DNA of 64,000 bases from Melitaea cinxia (GCF_905220565.1 NC_059410.1:3363501-3427500), one strand, 5' to 3'; shown: positions 21,489-32,895, counted from the first letter of the stretch. The notes: generated by a model not told the origin, from the sequence alone. Numbers and translations are program-made.

Positions 21489-21607
21489 CTGCCAACCCAC
21501 AGTGGAGCAGCGTGATGGATTAAGCTCTCTTGTTGTGTCTTTATTCTACATGGAAAAAGAGACCCAATAGTGGGATGTTACGGGTTAAATGCATGCATGC
21601 ATGCATG
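21489..21607 (+). mobile_element. SINE-S 3' end with (ATGC)n tail and target duplication
   Basis: Runs from gccaacccacagtggagcag to atagtgggatgttacggg and then (ATGC)5. cacatctaattctat (21474-21488) and cacatccaattctat (21608-21622) form a 15-bp duplication with one mismatch. Confidence 0.85.
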
Positions 21608-21622
21608 CACATCCAATTCTAT

Positions 21623-22461
21623 TTACCCTATTTAATTTGACAAGTTTGTTTAATTTATTATAAATAGCTTTTTAACAAAAAACACTGCAAACTATACAGA
21701 AACTAAATCGTATTTTAATTGTTTGTTTTTCTCTGTCTGTATATTGACTGTGCATTATGGCAAAATTACTCCATGAATTTAATCGAGTACAACTTTAGTT
21801 CATATTACAAGGTAGGATAGCGGGAATGAATATCAATACGCTTAGGAATATTCAGGTTAGATTACTTTTATATAATTATATAATAATCATTATCATTATA
21901 ATTATAATAATAATTAATAGGTTAGATTAGTTTTATATAATTATATAATAATCATCAGATTCAACATGAAGTGAATCAGTACCAGCACTCAAATACTCAT
22001 GTTAAATAAACACTTTGACTTTAAGTTTTACTAGGACTTAGTCTGACTGTTAAAACTAGACGTAGTTGAAGAACCTGATAATCATGGAAAGTTAAATTGT
22101 TCTGAAGTGTAAAGTAATGACCGTTGTCTTAAGACTAAAATGTTGCACGGCTTAGCACAGCCTATTTCTATTTTAGAGCGACCAGCTTCACTGCCGCTTG
22201 CGTTCCGTCGTCACGTTTTTTAAATCATCGCCACTCGGCCCCGCATACAAATTGTGTTTCAACGTAGAGTCACTAACGGGAGAATTTATATACATAAAAT
22301 TCTCTTGAAAATTTGCTTAACTCTAGATTATGCGTAATTTATTACTAAATCCAGCCTACTTACTTACAAGCCTAGCTTGTAAAGTATGATTAATTTATAA
22401 TAACGAGTTCCTTTGTAGCCGCTGGACTGTAGCGTCTTTCTTCAAGCTTATTTATTGATGT
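21623..22461. other. AT-rich DNA with a local duplication and a CpG patch
   Basis: A 37-bp direct repeat starting aggttagatta lies at 21854 and 21919. 22145-22265 is CpG-rich (gcgttccgtcgtcacg...ccactcggccccgc) and unique in this window. No gene seen. Confidence 0.4.
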
Positions 22462-22580
22462 TACACTGACCCGACGAACTTTGTATCACCGTATTTTTGT
22501 TTCTAAACATATCAATTTTTAAATTGATTTCATTTGATGCAAACCTGGTCTTGACAATATTGAACAAAGAGATTTGTCGT
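22462..22580 (+). mobile_element. Rep-F fragment (GACCCGACGAACTTYGTATCACC)
   Basis: ctgacccgacgaactttgta then tcaccgtattttt matches the start of the repeat at 27671. Confidence 0.6.
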
Positions 22581-22622
22581 TACTTCGTCGTTCCTCGTGA
22601 TTTGTTTCGGTGATTCTTTTTC

Positions 22623-22830
22623 GAAGTAAAACTTCTTTACGCACGCTTGACTTGGGGTGGTGGTTACGAAAAGTGTTATCGGGTGAGGCGAACGGAGAAT
22701 GAGAGCTATTTTTCTCTCATAACCAGTTACGTTTCGTATATTTAAGACACAGTGCAGACCTATTATGCAGGCCTATTGCTAAAGAAGATTTACTTCAGTT
22801 GTGGGATCTAAAGCACTCTCTTTTTATTTT
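22623..22830 (+). mobile_element. Rep-K copy 3
   Basis: Starts with the intact gaagtaaaacttctttacgc, has an internal deletion after cttgacttgggg and a small insertion near the 3' end, and ends cagttgtgggatctaaagca plus a T run. Confidence 0.85.
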
Positions 22831-24134
22831 AAGTAAAAACATTTGATTATTTATTTGACATACCCTAATGAAAATATTTAATAGTGTTTTGTATAATCAT
22901 CGCAATCGCCTGTACTTTAATACTATACTATTTTGTATCTCGTATTTTAAAAATAATATATTAGTCATTTTTACATACCTAATGACGTTTTATTCTAAAA
23001 AAGATTAAAAATAAACTCGATAAATGCAATAGAAATAGACAAGAAATGTGAAATTATCGTTAACTCTCAAAGGAATAATTTTTACAATAATTACAGGTAA
23101 AATATAATTTATAATCGTAATAAATTACTGTCTCTGGAGACTGTGATTCGTACCTTTCCAATATCTTTTTAGATATTATTCGCTGAAATAACTAATTTTT
23201 TTTGCGGCTTTACCTGAACTATTTGATTTTTTAAGATTGGATAATATTTTTAGTGACTTTCACTTCAACTTAACAGGTAAAAATAGTTTTCAATTACTAG
23301 CATATTCTTTAAGTTTAACTCCCAAGTTCTAATAAAAAATACCATGATGGTCTAAATGGAATCCCAAAACCTTACGTATCTATCACCTAAATATATTAAT
23401 TCAAAAGAATAAAGAAGACGATCTAAAATTAAATCAAGTTCCCCACTTAGATTACGATTCATATTTCATAATAAATCCACTTTTAATAAATTTCTCAAGT
23501 CGAAGGCCGAATGAGAACTCTTTCAAGTGCATTCGTTCAGTCTCTTAGGAGTGAGCAACACTAGGCTTCGATTCTGCTTTCTATGCACAAAGAATGACGT
23601 CAAGTCTAGCAAAGATGTGGGAATAAATTTAATATTTAGTTCACGGATTTATTAGTACTGGATATTCCTTTTTAGGAATTTAAAATAAAATGAGTTATGA
23701 TCATGAATTCGTAGTTACCTTATGTAGATTTTTCTTATACGCGTGTTTGTCATTGAATTGGTCCTAAACAGCTGAACTGTTTTGGTATTAATGTTCACGT
23801 ATATTTCTATGGGTTCAATAATGGTTTGAAAATACAATTGGATCCGGTAGTTGGCGCTGCTACCGGTATGTCAATAATCAAATTTGGTATCTGTATTCCA
23901 GGCAGGACAACCTCTGCCTGTTATTTATATTAAAAAAAAAAATTAAACAATTTATTAATAATTTAAATACTATTGGATTATTTTACAAACATAATGTATT
24001 GTTATGGTGGTATATGTTAGTTTTCTCTTTTGTGTGTTTTGTTCAAGCTATTGTTTGTTGTTTAAACATTAGTTTAAGCTTAGCTAAATAATATTTGGAA
24101 AAGTGTGCATAAGTGCGACTAAAGTGTACTCCTT
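22831..24134. other. AT-rich DNA, no gene seen
   Basis: No repeat or coding segment recognised. 23845-23925 (ggatccggtagttggcgctg...caggcaggacaacctctgcc) is the only GC-richer part. Confidence 0.4.
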
Positions 24135-24146
24135 AAGATCGATTAC

Positions 24147-24249
24147 GCTTCAGCCTGTAATATCCCACTACTGGGCATAGGCCTCTTTCCCCATGTAGGA
24201 GAAGGATCAGAGCTTAATCCACCAAGCTAGCTTAATCCACCACGCTAAT
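24147..24249 (-). mobile_element. SINE-S 3' end with perfect 12-bp target duplication
   Basis: Reads cttcagcctgtaatatccca...ctactgggcataggcctc. aagatcgattac flanks it exactly at 24135-24146 and 24250-24261. Inside, the word gcttaatccaccaagcta is partly duplicated. Confidence 0.9.
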
Positions 24250-24553
24250 AAGATCGATTACCATGACATTAACAATTAAAATGTTTTATTAAATTAAATA
24301 AATTCAAATAAAAATAAAATTAATAATATGTACATTTTGTTTTATACAAATCGAAACACAATCCCAATTATGTGATATGATTTTCTAATGTTTACGCGAA
24401 TTTCACTCATTACTATGAAACAACTTTTTCGGATTTTATCGCGGTTTATTACGGTTTTTAGATTCGTTACTTTTCGGGTGCTTTACAGCAACCATGGTTA
24501 CGGTAAAATACAGTACACACGTTAAAATACACGGTCAAATAGCTCGAAGTAAC

Positions 24554-25039
24554 TTTAACAAAATGAAACAAGTACTCTGCAACCGCAGACTTAAGATCCC
24601 TTTGCGTATTCGACTTCTAGGTTGTTAAATCTGGCCCATACTTCTATACGTATGTGAGGCAAGGACTATTAAAGAAGATCTCAAAAAACGAATAGAAGTT
24701 TTTGAGATGTGGGCATATAGGCGTATGCTAGCCATTAGCTGGACTCACAAGAACACGAACGTGGAAGATCTGCGACGCGTCAATCAGAAACGCGAACTTT
24801 TGCAGACCGTCAAGATGAGAAAAGTCACATATCTGGGACACGTGCTTAGGCACGATAGATACGAACTATTACAACTCATCATGGTGGGAAAAGTTGCGAA
24901 AAAATGAGGCGTAGATCGCAGAAAATAGTCCTGGCTACGCAACATCTGCGAGTGGACAGGCATCGCAAGCGCTGCCGAACTCTTTCGCCTCGCGAAGAAT
25001 AAACCGAAGTATGCAAAGCTGACTACCAACCTTCGCTAG
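24554..25039 (+). pseudogene. RTE-like LINE reverse transcriptase, C-terminal remnant
   Basis: One frame of about 161 codons without indels reads FNKMKQVLCNRRLK, RTIKEDLKKRIEVFEMWAYR, RMLAISW, TVKMRKVTYLGHVLRHDRYE, LLQLIM, SWLRNICEW and AAELFRLAKNK. I recognise the thumb-to-C-terminal region of RTE-type endonuclease/reverse transcriptases. It has three internal stops (TAA near 24626, TGA at 24905, TAG near 24926) and no catalytic core. A GAAGAAGAAG tail follows at about 25056, typical of RTE elements. Keeping frame while gaining stops suggests decay by point mutation after a 5'-truncated insertion. Confidence 0.85.
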
Positions 25040-25073
25040 TCGGAGAGGCGCCGTAAGAAGAAGAAGATGGTCA

Positions 25074-25415
25074 CGGTAGAACATGAAACGTTGGGCATCT
25101 AAAAAACTTAATAAACTGCGACAAAATCCGAAAAAGTTATTTCACTGTAATATGTATTATAATTTACATAGCTAATAAGTTTAAAATATTATTAAAAGTA
25201 AAACGTTAGTTAAGTGATATTTTTTCAAATTTTTATAACCCTTAAATAACCAGTAGCATTGTTAGTTATTAAATATAATTATGCTTAACTACCCTTGCGG
25301 TTAAACCCTCGTCTAGTTAGTATTAGTCGAGTATTTCTATATATTTTTAGTATGTATTCTGACTCCATGAACGGTTTACGTAATACAATAAAAAGAAAAA
25401 TAAATTAGAGCAGAC
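25074..25415. other. AT-rich DNA, no gene seen
   Basis: Nothing recognisable between the LINE tail and the next Rep-A. Confidence 0.4.
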
Positions 25416-25430
25416 TTACTGGAGAGAAAT

Positions 25431-25761
25431 GCTGTGTGGCTACGGTAGTAAAGAATATAGCCACGCCCTCTCTTCCCGTGGGTGTCGTAAGAGGCGACTA
25501 AGGGATACACAGTTCAACTACCACCTTGGAACTTATAAAGACGACTGATGGCGGGATAACCATCCAACTGCTGGCTTTGAAATACACAGGCCGAGATGGA
25601 TTGCAGCGTCTTCGGTGCGACAAAACCAGCTCTGCGGTCGCCAACCCGCCTGCCCAGCGTGGTAATTATAGGCAACACACATGAGTTCACGCCATTTGGC
25701 GCGAACTTTTGGAGGACTATGTTCAGCAGTGGAGTGCAATAGGCTGAAATGATGTGATGAT
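25431..25761 (+). mobile_element. Rep-A, full length, inserted in Rep-B
   Basis: Runs from gctgtgtggctacgg through cgtgggtgtcgtaagaggcg, ccatccaactgctggctttg and gcgtcttcggtgcgac to a GATGTGATGA tail. ttactggagagaaa on the left and ttactggagaagaaa on the right form an imperfect target duplication within Rep-B. Confidence 0.9.
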
Positions 25762-25765
25762 TACT

Positions 25766-25942
25766 GGAGAAGAAACTCAACCTTACTAAAGATAGCCAAA
25801 TAAAACTGCTTTCTATTAGTATTGTGTTCTTGTTGCGAGTATGGTCAGGGTGGTCAGCGCTTTTGTGGGGGGTTGGCAACACTCTTGCGATGCTTTTGTG
25901 TTGCAGGCATTTATAGGCCATGGTAACCACTTACCATCAGAC
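25766..25942 (+). mobile_element. Rep-B, host of the preceding Rep-A
   Basis: ctggagaagaaactcaacct...tactaaagatagc, then ggttggcaac and ccacttaccatcag. The 3' end after atcag is lost. Confidence 0.75.
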
Positions 25943-27101
25943 CTTATGCCTTTTTTCCACTTTGGTCTTATACGTAACCACGTCTGGTCCTGACTCAAAG
26001 GGCTGTATTTCACCTGTTCAGTATGAACACGAAATTCTAATCTACTTTCATCTACAGTCCTTTCCAATTCTGCGCACGTTATTTGTGTGTGTTTATTGTA
26101 AAAACTTTTACAATTAGTCATATTCCGAACGTCGTACATTAACTTATTATATTCAAACGCTTCCATATATTAAAATCTATGACGAGTCATGAAATTATAT
26201 TAAACACTGTTTAAAATTAGTCCTTAATTCAAGCCAATAAGATACATACTTCTATAGCAATATTAATGATTAGTTGTTATATTTACAAATATGTGAAGCG
26301 TTCGTACGTAGAAATTATTGAAAAATGTTCGCCTACATGTTATGTCACTGTATTATGTTTTGCATATTTAGATGAGATAGAAAGAAATAATGAGTTTGTG
26401 ACGGTCGATGTATCTGTAGTCGAGACAAAGAATTTTCGTATTTTCCAACACGTATTAATAAAACATCACGATGGAATATGAGATGGGAGTATATCTCCAT
26501 TATTATTCGCTCGTTCCGTTAAAATGAAAAAATATGTTCATCGCTTGCGATGTAATCATATTTAAGATTGAATAAGTTTTAGAATTCGGATGTGACTTAT
26601 CGTTAGTTGTGATCAATTTTTTTTAACGAATGTGTATTCAAATATACAAATATAGTACAAACATAACTCAGGTCAAAACACTTGGGAGTTTAGTTTTGAG
26701 AGCAGTTTTATTTCTTTTTGTTTTCGATAAAGCCAGTACAGTTAAAAAATAATTGAGTATTTTTTGGGTCTCGTTTGTTTTATATTTCTAAAAAAGATAT
26801 TTTTTTTTTTTAAATTAGGTTCAGTTGGAATTACTAAGAAAGTGGATAGGTAGCTTTTAAAGGTATAATCCGTTTCAATGATGTCTTTGATTCTCTGAAT
26901 TAATTTCAGAAAACGTAGTCCATAACTAACCCATAATCTCCACAAATACCAAAATAACAAATATAATTAAAAAAATCACATTTAAAAAAGTTTGAAAACT
27001 ATGTACTTGAAAACTAGTTTGATTTAATTTATTTTTATTACAAAAGCACTTCCGTTTCCTGTACTAAAGTGTACCTCATATTCTTTTTATTTTTTTCTTA
27101 C
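25943..27101. other. AT-rich DNA with an unplaced reading frame
   Basis: A minus-strand frame from 26166 starts MEAFEYNKLMYDVRNMTNC and keeps open for about 75 codons before entering Rep-B. It matches nothing I know and may be chance. No other content recognised. Confidence 0.35.
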
Positions 27102-27113
27102 AGAAGGTATAAA

Positions 27114-27210
27114 ACAAAAATTCAGTCTGTAACATCCCACGGCTAGGCTCCATAGGCCTCTTTATTCATGTAGGAGAAAGATCTTATCGGAGCTTAATCT
27201 ACCATGCTAC
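27114..27210 (-). mobile_element. SINE-S 3' end with target duplication
   Basis: ttcagtctgtaacatcccac...cataggcctctttattcatg. agaaggtataaa (27102-27113) and agaaagtataaa (27211-27222) differ at one base. Confidence 0.85.
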
Positions 27211-27222
27211 AGAAAGTATAAA

Positions 27223-27670
27223 TTAGTAATTTACTGATCTTATTTATAGGTATAAACATGTTTTTTTTGCTGTTTAGAAATACGAGAAATTTTGTAGGAT
27301 ATACGGTTAGCACTCTGAAACTCCCTTGGGTGTTACCCATATTAGTGACACATAGTATAATCATTTAAGAAAACATAAAAATGTACTTTAGAAAATATTC
27401 CTGGTATTAAATACTATTTCAATACCACTTAATGCGTTTTAGTTTAGTACAATTATATCCTGCAATTAGGAAGGGCTTACCTACAAAGAAGGTGGAATTC
27501 AACTTGGTAAAATGTATCTACTCCTAACAGCTGTTCATTTTTCATAAATTCTCTTGAGGCAGCCAGTTATATTTTTTATTTTGTATTGCTATACAATTTT
27601 ATCTGAACTATTTTGGTACATATCAACGTGTTATGTTCACTGAGTCATATCGTGACTAGTAATATTAGAT
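27223..27670. other. AT-rich DNA, no gene seen
   Basis: Nothing recognisable. Confidence 0.4.
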
Positions 27671-27875
27671 ACTAGATGACCTGGCGAACTTCGTATCACC
27701 TTATTTTTTTCTGAAATATAATAACAACATAATATATCAAAATAAAATAAAGCCTGCCTTTCAAGATGGATCAAACTGCACACGGTGTTCAAATTTGATT
27801 AAAATCGGTTAAGTAGTTTAGGAGTCCATCGCGGACAAACAACGTGACGCGTAACTTATATGTATATATTAAGAT
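27671..27875 (+). mobile_element. Rep-F (starts ACTAGATGACCTGGCGAACTTCG)
   Basis: actagatgacctggcgaact followed by tcgtatcacc, with the box aaatcggttaagtagtttag near the end. Confidence 0.7.
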
Positions 27876-27899
27876 TAAAACTTTTTTTTATGTATATCA

Positions 27900-28020
27900 A
27901 TAGGTCGGCAATTAAGTATACTGTCCGACTGATGGTAAGCAGTTACTGTACCTTATGGACACATGCCAGTGACATCGTTAGCACTTTGCCGAACCTATCC
28001 CCGACTTGCCCTACGTACGA
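27900..28020 (-). mobile_element. Rep-B fragment
   Basis: Complement of the family 3' half: taggtcggcaattaag, ctgatggtaagcagttac, gaacctatccccgac. Confidence 0.75.
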
Positions 28021-28263
28021 GCTTTGAATTTCTTACTCATCGCGGCAATTGAACGCTACTTGGAAGCAGTATTATTTATCTGTAATCTTCTATAAAGTTG
28101 AGATACCTCCTCAATCGAGCTGATACAAATTTTGAAGAAGATAACATCTGCTCTGTCTTACCTCACTTTTTAATTATGTATCTGCTGATTGTAAGTTCCT
28201 ATGAATCTAGAAAGTTAGACCTTTTATGTCTTTGTAAATTACATCTGTTAAATATATATGAGT

Positions 28264-28605
28264 GCTGTGTGGCTACGGCACTAAAGAATTTAGCCACCCC
28301 CTCTCTTCCCGTGGGTGTCGTAAGAGGCGACTGAGGGATAACAAGGTTCCACAACCACCTTGGAACTTAAGAAGCCGACCGATGGCGGGATAACCATCCA
28401 ACTGCTGGCTTTGAAATACACAGGCCGAAGACGGGCAGCAGCGTCTTCGGTGCGACAAAGCCAGTACTGCGGTCACCAACCCGCTTGCCCAGCGTGGTGA
28501 CTATGGGCAAAACACATGAGTTCACGTTATTTTTAGCGTAAACTTGTGGAGGCCTATGTCCAGCAATGGACTGTATAGGCTGTAATGATGATGATGATGA
28601 TGATG
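28264..28605 (+). mobile_element. Rep-A, complete copy with 14-bp target duplication
   Basis: 342 bp from gctgtgtggctacggcac to a (GAT)n tail, flanked by aaatatatatgagt at 28250-28263 and 28606-28619. This defines both ends of the family: a non-tRNA 5' end and a simple-repeat 3' tail. Its internal 68-codon minus-strand frame is identical to one in the copy at 61822-62157, so the two copies are very close relatives. Confidence 0.95.
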
Positions 28606-28664
28606 AAATATATATGAGTAATCAAGTGGAAATGTGGGTAAATAATCGGAGAGATTTGTCTTTT

Positions 28665-28709
28665 TAACCGAATTCAAAAAAAGACGGGGTTCTCAATTCG
28701 ACTGTATTT
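28665..28709 (+). mobile_element. Rep-I, 5' part, interrupted
   Basis: tttttaaccgaattcaaaa...ggggttctcaattcgactg and tattttt. Rep-I resumes at 30319 with tttatatatgttacctgag, after a 1.6-kb insertion. Confidence 0.8.
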
Positions 28710-30318
28710 TTAAACGGTTTCATTTAGCTCACCCCGTTTGTTAAACGGTTTTATTTAGCTCACCCCGTTTGTTTTATTTATTTTTTATTATTCTTGGGTC
28801 AAATTTAGTAATTCACCCTCTTCCTGTCAACCGATTAATCTGAAATTTTGTATACACTTTGGATTTTGGTGACAATACAATTATGTTTATTCATTATCAT
28901 TATAAATTCAAGATGGCCGCCGCTACAAAATGGCGGATAATTTATGTTTTATTAATCCCATCAATATGGGTATCAAATGAAAGGGCTCAACAAGCAAAAT
29001 ACAATATACTATAAAAAATTGAAATCCAAGATGGCGGCCGCTACAAAATGGCGGATAACGTAGGTTTTATCAATCCCATCAATATGGGTATCAAATGAAA
29101 GGGCTCAACAAGCAGAATACAACATACTATAAAAAATTGAAATACAAGATGGCGGCCGCTACAAAATGGCGGATAACGTAGGTTTTATCGATCCCATCAA
29201 TATGGGTATCAAATGAAAGTGCTCAACCAGTATAATCAATGTACTATATAAAATTAAAATCCAAGATGGCGGCCTCTACAAAATGGCGGATAACTTAGGT
29301 TTTATCAATCCCATCAACATGGGTATCAAATGAAAGGTCTCAACAAGTAGAATACGATTTACTATGCAAAATTGAAATCTAAGCTGGCCGCCGCTACCAA
29401 ATGTCTGATAACAATTTTTCATCAATCCCACCAATATGGGTATCAAATAAAAGGGCTTGACAAGAAGAATAAAGTGCACTATACAACCTCAATATTTAAG
29501 ATGGGCCTTGCAATAATGAAGCACTAAATGAATTAAACAGAATGCAAAATAAAAACTAAAAAATAGAAAATAAAAATAGGTAAAAAAACTTTTTAAGTTA
29601 AACGGTTTTATGTTAAACATACATTGCAATGTTTAAGATAAATGTACTAAAAACCAAAAAATAATAAAATAGATACAGTCGTGGGAATTATAAACATATG
29701 CATAGACTAGACTAAAATAAAACCGTGGGGCACGTCAATTGTCTACAAATTATCGACTTAATGTGCGATAGAAGAATCGTTTAATTCGTCGTTAAAATAG
29801 GCAGTTGGCCCGCAGACGGTGAGGAAATTACTTACTATTTTCTTGCTCATGGAAATTCCAATAGTTATACACTCCATGTAAATAAAAGAGATGTTTCAAC
29901 TAGTTTATCGTTGGACATTCACACTGCTGGCTGGCGAGGAATCGTTTCACTGCTCGTAGTTTGTCTTTAATCGACAAAACATATGATAAAAGTACTACTC
30001 GCTCACCACTATGTAACCCTAAAACTCGCTTATAATCGAGCTTGCTAGCTTGTTTCCACATTCTAGCCCTACTTATCACACGTCCATCGTTGTCGTTTGA
30101 ACAACTGCCTAATTATAGTGTAACATTACAAAACAAACATTTTAATCAACGATTGTAGACAATTGACGTGCCCCACGGTTTTATTTTAGTCTAGTCTATG
30201 CATATGTTTATAATTCCCACGACTGTATCTATTTTATTATTTTTTGGTTTTTAGTACATAAACATTGCAATGTATGTTTAACATAAAACCGTTTAACTTA
30301 AAAAGTTTTTTTACCTAT
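28710..30318 (+). mobile_element. 1.6-kb composite insertion in Rep-I
   Basis: Order: a 31-bp unit (ttaaacggtttcatttagct...ccccgtttg) in two tandem copies (28710-28771); a stretch with caaccgattaatctgaaa; a 118-bp minisatellite; then a 750-bp block with long inverted ends. The left start TTAAACGGTTTYAT reappears inverted near the right end (ATAAAACCGTTTAA), suggesting one mobile unit. Coding capacity: none seen. Class unknown; strand is arbitrary. Confidence 0.6.
28911..29498 (+). repeat. 118-bp minisatellite, five units
   Basis: Units start agatggccgcc/agatggcggcc at 28911, 29029, 29147, 29264 and 29382 (periods 118, 118, 117, 118), with a partial sixth at 29499. Each has a core tacaaaatggcggataa, then atcccatcaatatgggtatc and aaatgaaagggctcaa. 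Outer units are more diverged than the middle ones. Confidence 0.95.
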
Positions 30319-30322
30319 TTTT
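29572..30322. repeat. Long inverted repeat, about 170-bp arms
   Basis: 29572-29748 pairs with 30153-30322; the left arm has 7 extra bases near 29635. The ends read aaaaataggtaaaaaaactt and the arms contain aacggttttatgttaaaca. The 404-bp middle has no coding frame. It looks like a foldback or MITE-type DNA transposon end structure. Confidence 0.88.
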
Positions 30323-30460
30323 TTATATATGTTACCTGAGAACTCTTTATTAGATGGACCGATTTCGATGATTCTTGTCATGTAATCTCAAATAAATTTA
30401 TTTGCAATCTGACAAATACTTTTTGAGTTATATCTAATAATGCATATTTATTGACTACTA
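30319..30460 (+). mobile_element. Rep-I, 3' part
   Basis: tatatatgttacctgagaac, ggaccgatttcgatgattct and tgacaaatactttttgag follow the family order after the interruption. Confidence 0.75.
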
Positions 30461-30461
30461 G

Positions 30462-30870
30462 CAGCCGTGCCCGCGACTTCGTCCGCGTGGAATACAAAAA
30501 TTATTGTTCAGTTCGCAGAGTTACAGTTGCCCATAGTTAGCCCATAGTTAGCACGCTGGGCAGGCGGGTTGGTGACCGCAGAGCTGGTTTTGTCGCACCG
30601 AAGACGCTGCTATCCGTCTCGGCCTGTGTATTTCAAAGCCAGCAATTGGATGGTTATCCCGCCATCAGTCGTCTTTATAAGTTCCAAGGTGGTAGTTACC
30701 CTATTACATCAGCTATCTGCCAGTTAAAACCCTGTCAATATTGGTGTAGGCGTTTCAGAGATTAGCCGAAACAAACAGGCAGACAGACAAACAGACAGAC
30801 AAAAATTGTATAAAATGTTATTTTGGTATATGTACCGTGTACACATCCATATGCATTTAGTGAAAAGCGG
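30462..30870 (-). mobile_element. Rep-C interrupted by Rep-A
   Basis: Left piece agcagccgtgcccgcgactt...cgtccgcgtgg (30462-30526); right piece from about 30698 with cagctatctgccagttaaaa, cagagattagccgaaac and a CAGACAGACAAACAGACAG run. Confidence 0.8.
30527..30697 (-). mobile_element. Rep-A fragment inside Rep-C
   Basis: gttgcccatagttagcccat (the word ccatagttag is doubled), then cgcaccgaagacgctgc and tggatggttatcccgcc to ttccaaggtggtagtt. Both family ends are missing. Confidence 0.85.
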
Positions 30871-31730
30871 AAGTCTATACATTTAGTAATTTATAAAATC
30901 TATATTTATATATAGATTACAAATTAGTAATCGGACTTCACTGATTGAATTATTTTCAATTTAAATATAAAAAAGAAATCGTGATATACGAGTAATATGA
31001 CTTCCTGTTTGTTACTATTGGTTATAGTAATTTACAAGTATGTTTTTATGAGGTAGTAAGAAATGGTAGGTAAGAAGGTAAATAGAAGAAATATCGTAAT
31101 CAAAATCCAAAGCAGTCTGATTGGGAAAGCACTTCAGCCTAAGAATCGCAGGTAAATAATACAACTCGATCTCAAGTAGCTGGCTAAAAAGAACTGAACT
31201 CCATCTGGTTACAGCAAAGAAAGGTCGTTGTCCATAAGGGGTTTTTTATCCACTTGACAATCTAAATATCTATAGACTATGTAACCACCTAACGTTAGGG
31301 AGACCCCATGCTTATTTGCTACCTTCATAAGCTCATCAAAAATAATCAATCATAACACGATATTTTTCTGTGAGTACATGTACTAAACAATTTCTATAAT
31401 TATTTAAACGTTATATATTAAGCACGACAAAATAATCCGAGTGAAATTTTCATAGGAAGAGCGCTGGCAGCTAGCCGGGATGCATAAAATGAACTTCACA
31501 GCGAAATTCAGTTAATAAGCAAACAGGATGAAATTTCATACTCGGGGTCACGGAGAACCAACTAATTACTTTTTTTTATAACAATGTTTGATCTTTTGAA
31601 CCAAAATTATTTTAGACGATAATTTGTACAGCGATTGTTGGATTAAATAATATTCTTTTGTAAAAAAATCTCTGAATATCTGAAATGAAAAGCAAGAATT
31701 TAAATATTATATTTTTCAGTCAAATTTAGA
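30871..31730. other. AT-rich DNA with a small inverted repeat
   Basis: 31437-31455 (ccgagtgaaattttcat) and 31528-31546 (atgaaatttcatactcgg) are imperfect inverted repeats bounding about 110 bp of GC-richer sequence, possibly a tiny MITE. No gene seen. Confidence 0.4.
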
Positions 31731-31860
31731 CAAGCTCGATGGCGCAGTTAATAGTGACTATTTTCTGCTCTGGATTTTGTAGCTTTGATTATCACCCCGA
31801 GTCCGGTTGTATATAAATATATATTTACTTATATACATTTCATTTATTTGTTGGTGTATG
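31731..31860 (+). mobile_element. tRNA-headed SINE, second type, degenerate
   Basis: gctcgatggcgcagttaata...ttctgctctggattttg resembles a tRNA 5' half with A box; the B box (accccgagtccggt) is decayed. Same type as 53907-54098. Confidence 0.5.
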
Positions 31861-32577
31861 TATAAAAATATATAGTTATATTACTCAGCCTACCTATATG
31901 TATTATTTTAGGTACATTATTTACATTGGGATTCTTTTTATTAATGATGTTAAGTCATAGATAGTTGTGACAGTTATAACTTACCTATCGTGCACTAATG
32001 GTAAGGGAGCCCTACGGGGAATTTCAGGAGTGACTCGAGCGCGTCAGAATATAATAATGGGGTAGCCTTGCACCTTGTGAAGTACTACAATCAATTTTGT
32101 GCCTTTTATATAGTGTCGTACGTCTAGGGCAACCAATCGGATCAGTAAAAAAAATCTATTGTTAGAAATACTCGAACGCCTCAGGTCGTTGCGCTATACA
32201 GACGCTTTGCCTTGATGTTTTGGTTGAACTGACTCAAAATTTAACAATTATGTGGAAAGAATTTCTTAATCTGACGCTTTAAAAGAATCTATCGCCTTGA
32301 TACAGTCATACCGACCACGCAAGCCTGGAAATCAATATTTTATCATTATCAGGAACACAGAGCACATATAGATACTATTGATGTCTGACACCCTCAAACA
32401 ACTATTTTTTGGGACATACTAAACGTTTTCCCCACCGTTGAAATGTTACATACATCATATAACCTTTTTTTTTTCATTTTAGCATTTACTCTTCACAATC
32501 CAATAGGTGCCCTCGACGCTCGAGTAAATACTCATTTAGCATTCTGGCCTCCATTACCAAAATGAGCTATTTTTTTT
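31861..32577. other. AT-rich DNA with an unassigned GC-richer block
   Basis: 31990-32150 (gtaagggagccctacgggga...gtgactcgagcgcgtcag...ggggtagccttgcacc) looks like repeat DNA but has no second copy here. Confidence 0.4.
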
Positions 32578-32895
32578 CTAACCGACTTAAAGAAAAGGAA
32601 AAGGTACTCAATTCAAGCAGATTATTCTTCATAAATATTTTATTTAGTTTTTGAGTTATCGCTAATAATGAGTATTTACTTGACTATTCTTTCGTCGACT
32701 TACGTTTTATTATATCATGACTTTGATGATTCTTGTTTTAATCAAAAGTCGATGCTAGTTTTGTGGTCACATTTAAATTTGATCGAGACCTGATAGCAAC
32801 TTTTTAAGTAATCTTTGTTAACGCGTATTTACTTGACTATTGTTTCGTCCATGTAATTGAAGTCGTTACTTTTTTTCGCTTGAAAGCGAACACAT
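32578..32895 (+). mobile_element. Rep-I, diverged copy
   Basis: accgacttaaagaaaagg, ggtactcaattcaagcag and the end cgcttgaaagcgaacaca match the family ends. The word TAATGAGTATTTACTTGACTATT-like is duplicated inside. Confidence 0.7.

Noticed and set aside
28273..28479. 68-codon frame identical to one at 61939-62145
   Set aside because: Antisense frame within Rep-A; identity reflects a young retroposon, not a conserved protein.
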